From Verrucomicrobiales bacterium (GTDB lineage: Bacteria > Verrucomicrobiota > Verrucomicrobiia > Limisphaerales > UBA1096): a stretch of DNA of 7,454 nucleotides. The position numbers were made by a program, and so were the translations under genes. Under the pieces are notes generated by a model, which worked only from the letters and a program-made list of their open reading frames with translations, was not told the DNA's origin and searched no databases. The DNA lies in contig WTHH01000078.1 of NCBI GenBank assembly GCA_011523195.1, forward strand, positions 1 through 7,454, given 5' to 3'. Shown piece by piece: positions 5,618 to 7,454 of the stretch; position 1 is the stretch's first letter, and every line of letters begins with the position of its first letter.

Positions 5618-6524
5618 ACCGTTTCAGCGGGGCGGTGGAGTGGTGGAGCACCCATTTGTAGTCTGCGGCCTTGCCTCCGATGGAGCCGGCGTTGGGGTAG
5701 TCGAGCCGCATGCGTTTTAGGACCGGTTCGTCCTTGGGCGCGGGGTCGGTCCATTTTTTTGTCTCGGCATGGCCGTCGGCAAACGCGTAGCCGCAGCCGC
5801 CGTTATGGTAGTTGGCCGGGAGGTTTCGCCAAAACTGAGTGGTGAAGGGGTACAGCACGAAGCCGCCGTTATTGATGCTGTCCGGGTGTTCATCGGCAAA
5901 AATCCAGAGCTTGGACGGGGAGGGATCGATAATGTGCGCGAGGGTGTCGTATTTGCGCCAGCCCCGGCCGTGGATGCTGGAGTTGTTCATGTTCATCGTA
6001 GGATCGTAGAGACCGCCTTCAATGAAGCCGTTCATCGAGACACTACGGACGCGCGGCAGTTGTATTTTTCCGATCTTCGCGGTGTACGAGTCGGATGGGC
6101 ACTTGTAGATGCCGGCCGACTGGGTGTATGGGCCGAGCTTGGGATAAAAGTCGCCCATCACTTTTTTGGAACCGATCAGGTAGAGGGCGTTGGTGTTGTC
6201 GCGGTTGTTTGGGCGAAAATCGAGGAAGCCGTTGATCCAGCCGCGGGGATCCTGAATATGCTTGGGATTGGGCGGCAGCTTGTCCTCGTAGTCGGCGACG
6301 TACAGCTTCCATGCCGTGAGCAATTGCCGCTGATTGTTCAGGCAATAGATGCCGGTGGCATTGCCCTTGGCCTTGGCCAGGGCCGGCAGCAGCAGGCCGG
6401 CGAGGATCGCGATGATGGCGATCACGACCAGCAACTCGATCAGCGTGAAGCCCTTGGCCAAGCACTTGGCTAGGCGACTATTTCGCGATGTCGAAACAGA
6501 TGAGGTAATCTTCGCTCCGCACAT
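5616..6524 (-). CDS. Type II secretion/type IV pilin-like protein with H-X9-DG motif (pseudopilin)
   Basis: A protein of 302 residues. A prepilin peptidase site is clear: KG at 24-25, then FTLIELLVVIAIIAILAG from 26, with the conserved Glu at position 5 of the mature protein (E30). The hydrophobic helix is followed by LLPALAKAK and CLNNQRQL, the typical Verrucomicrobia form. Near the C-terminus H240, nine residues, then D250-G251 (H-NGGCGYAFA-DG) fit the H-X9-DG pattern. Known of the family: processed by prepilin peptidase, helix in the inner membrane, globular part outside. These proteins are highly multiplied in Planctomycetes and Verrucomicrobia and mostly of unknown role. The ATG start gives a long 25-residue leader and a 47-base overlap with the propeller gene upstream, without a Shine-Dalgarno. 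A TTG at 6461 would give a usual short leader (MAKG). The leader RLAKCLAKG is encoded by the palindromic repeat. Confidence 0.9.
   Translation of the reverse strand: MCGAKITSSVSTSRNSRLAKCLAKGFTLIELLVVIAIIAILAGLLLPALAKAKGNATGIYCLNNQRQLLTAWKLYVADYEDKLPPNPKHIQDPRGWINGFLDFRPNNRDNTNALYLIGSKKVMGDFYPKLGPYTQSAGIYKCPSDSYTAKIGKIQLPRVRSVSMNGFIEGGLYDPTMNMNNSSIHGRGWRKYDTLAHIIDPSPSKLWIFADEHPDSINNGGFVLYPFTTQFWRNLPANYHNGGCGYAFADGHAETKKWTDPAPKDEPVLKRMRLDYPNAGSIGGKAADYKWVLHHSTAPLKR
6453..6476. repeat. Degenerate two-unit CTTGGCCAAG array in the pseudopilin leader
   Basis: CTTGGCCAAGCA (6453-6464) is followed by CTTGGCTAGGCG (6465-6476). These are two 12-base units, the second with two changes in its core, matching the spacing of the tandem forms at 1609-1627 and 5568-5586. 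On the minus strand it encodes RLAKCLAK just before the prepilin cleavage site, and it begins just past the propeller gene's stop codon. Confidence 0.75.
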
Positions 6525-7454
6525 AAAGTCGTTTGTTGGAGAGGATCGGCGCGGCCCAGCAAGGATACTTCAACTCCGGCACCTGATGCCGGCCGAGTTC
6601 AACCGGCTTGGCTGGGTTGGCTTCGAAAAGCCCCAGCAAACCGCCTTCGCCAAGGACGAACAGCTTGCCTTCCGCCAGCACGGCGGAGCCGCGGCCGTAG
6701 ACGTTGGGCTGCTTGGTGGTGTAGGCGCGCCAACTTTCCTCGCGGCTCCATTTGACCTTGCCGGTGGCCAGTTCCACGCAGCGAAACAGCGAGTCCGGTT
6801 CGTTGCGGCCGCTGAACGCGTAGAGGTGGCCGTCGTGCAGGATTGGTGTCGTCCAGTGAATCTCCAGCACCGCCTCGGCCCGGCGGTTGGTCTTGCGCCG
6901 CTGGTTGGTGCTCCAGACTTCGGTAAACGATTTGCCATCCCTGCCGACCTCGAGCAAAAACGAGCCGACGCCGTAGTAGGCGCCGGAGCAGAAAACGCGG
7001 TTGCCGGAGACCACCGGGTTCGCGGCATTCACCGACTCATTCACGCGCGAGCGAAACCAGCGACTGAACAAAACCGAACCGTCCTTGGGATTCATCCCAA
7101 CAAGCCCCTGCCGTGTGAGGCTGAACAGCATCCGTTTGCCGTTCACGGTGGCCAGCGTTGGCGTGGCGTAGCTGGCCAGTTTTTCAAAACTGTTCCAGCG
7201 CACAAGCGGTTCTCCGGGCCAGCCGATGGCCGATTTACCCTCCCACGTTTTTTGGCCTACACTTTCCCAGACCGTTTTGCCGGTGTCCTTATTGAACGCG
7301 ACCATTGTGGAGTTCGGTTGGCCGCCGACCATCACGATCAACAGATCACCCTCGAGCACCGGCGAGGCACCGACGCCAAAGAACGCCTCGGGGATCTGGA
7401 ATTCCTCCGACGTCTTTCGCTGCCAAACCGGCTTGCCGGTTTTCACGTCGAGAC
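6478..7454 (-). CDS. PQQ-like beta-propeller repeat protein, C-terminal part (5' end outside window)
   Basis: The frame is open to the window edge, leaving 324 C-terminal residues visible. A GTG at 7446 is probably internal, since LDVKTGKPVW spanning it is itself a propeller repeat. Repeats of the A/L-x-x-x-TG-K-x-x-W type are seen: KTGKPVWQRKT (7444 downward), KDTGKTVWES (about 7290-7260), a weaker MNPKDGSVLFSRW (about 7100-7060) and ATGKVKWSREES (about 6770-6735). Between them lie ASPVLEGDLLIV, ATPTLATVNGKRMLF and AAPILSNKRLYV blade strands. Known of the family: propellers resembling the PQQ dehydrogenase and BamB folds. Many Verrucomicrobia and Planctomycetes copies are exported and lack a known enzyme activity. 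No PQQ ligands can be assigned here, so binding of the cofactor is unproven. Its end overlaps the pseudopilin start by 47 bases, implying one transcript. Confidence 0.85.
   Translation of the reverse strand, partial: LDVKTGKPVWQRKTSEEFQIPEAFFGVGASPVLEGDLLIVMVGGQPNSTMVAFNKDTGKTVWESVGQKTWEGKSAIGWPGEPLVRWNSFEKLASYATPTLATVNGKRMLFSLTRQGLVGMNPKDGSVLFSRWFRSRVNESVNAANPVVSGNRVFCSGAYYGVGSFLLEVGRDGKSFTEVWSTNQRRKTNRRAEAVLEIHWTTPILHDGHLYAFSGRNEPDSLFRCVELATGKVKWSREESWRAYTTKQPNVYGRGSAVLAEGKLFVLGEGGLLGLFEANPAKPVELGRHQVPELKYPCWAAPILSNKRLYVRSEDYLICFDIAK

Noticed and set aside
6366..6382. CTTGGCCTTGGCCAGGG in the pseudopilin gene, close to the repeat
   Set aside because: It encodes the LPALAKAK stretch that is conserved in Verrucomicrobia pseudopilins, so protein conservation explains the resemblance.
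5769..6473. A long plus-strand open frame of 234 codons opposite the pseudopilin gene
   Set aside because: It is antisense to a protein with clear pilin motifs over its whole length, has no recognisable domain, and is explained by the GC-rich codon pattern of the real gene.

Overview
The window most likely comes from a marine or freshwater Verrucomicrobiota bacterium, probably a Pedosphaera/Limisphaerales-type lineage. This is inferred from gene families, not from a marker gene. The evidence is a pseudopilin with the FTLIELLVVIAIIAILAGLLLPALAKAK start, a CLNNQRQL stretch and an H-X9-DG motif, a DUF1501 protein, and a PQQ-type beta-propeller protein. All three are characteristic of the Planctomycetes-Verrucomicrobia group. 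Base composition is moderately GC-rich. No tRNA, rRNA, CRISPR, transposase or phage gene was seen.

Layout. Bases 1-5529 are plus-strand. They hold the C-terminal end of a voltage-gated sodium-channel-like protein (1-339, cut by the window edge), a small glycine-zipper lipoprotein (395-670) closed by a strong intrinsic terminator (695-725), and a PIG-L/LmbE-type deacetylase (730-1608) whose start codon lies directly behind that terminator. Then come a universal-stress-protein-like gene (1676-2536) and, 9 bases later, an ArsB/NhaD-superfamily ion permease (2546-3961). A DUF1501 protein with a Tat-like N-terminus (4087-5529) follows. Bases 5616-7454 are minus-strand and convergent: a PQQ-like beta-propeller protein (6478-7454, N-terminus outside the window) followed by an overlapping H-X9-DG pseudopilin (5616-6524).

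Functional links. The UspA-like and permease genes are almost certainly one operon, so the USP-like protein may serve ion or pH homeostasis. The sodium-channel-like fragment nearby fits a sodium theme but is separated by a terminator. The propeller and pseudopilin genes overlap and should be co-transcribed. DUF1501 appears alone, without the DUF1549/DUF1553 partner often found beside it.

The most unusual signal is not a gene. The palindrome CTTGGCCAAG occurs seven times exactly, both between genes and inside four unrelated coding regions. It often extends to CGCTTGGCCAAGCG or to a partial tandem array of a 12-base unit. It looks like a highly iterated palindrome or a small dispersed palindromic element. 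Apart from this, the gene content is ordinary for the group, and I see no convincing new multi-gene system.
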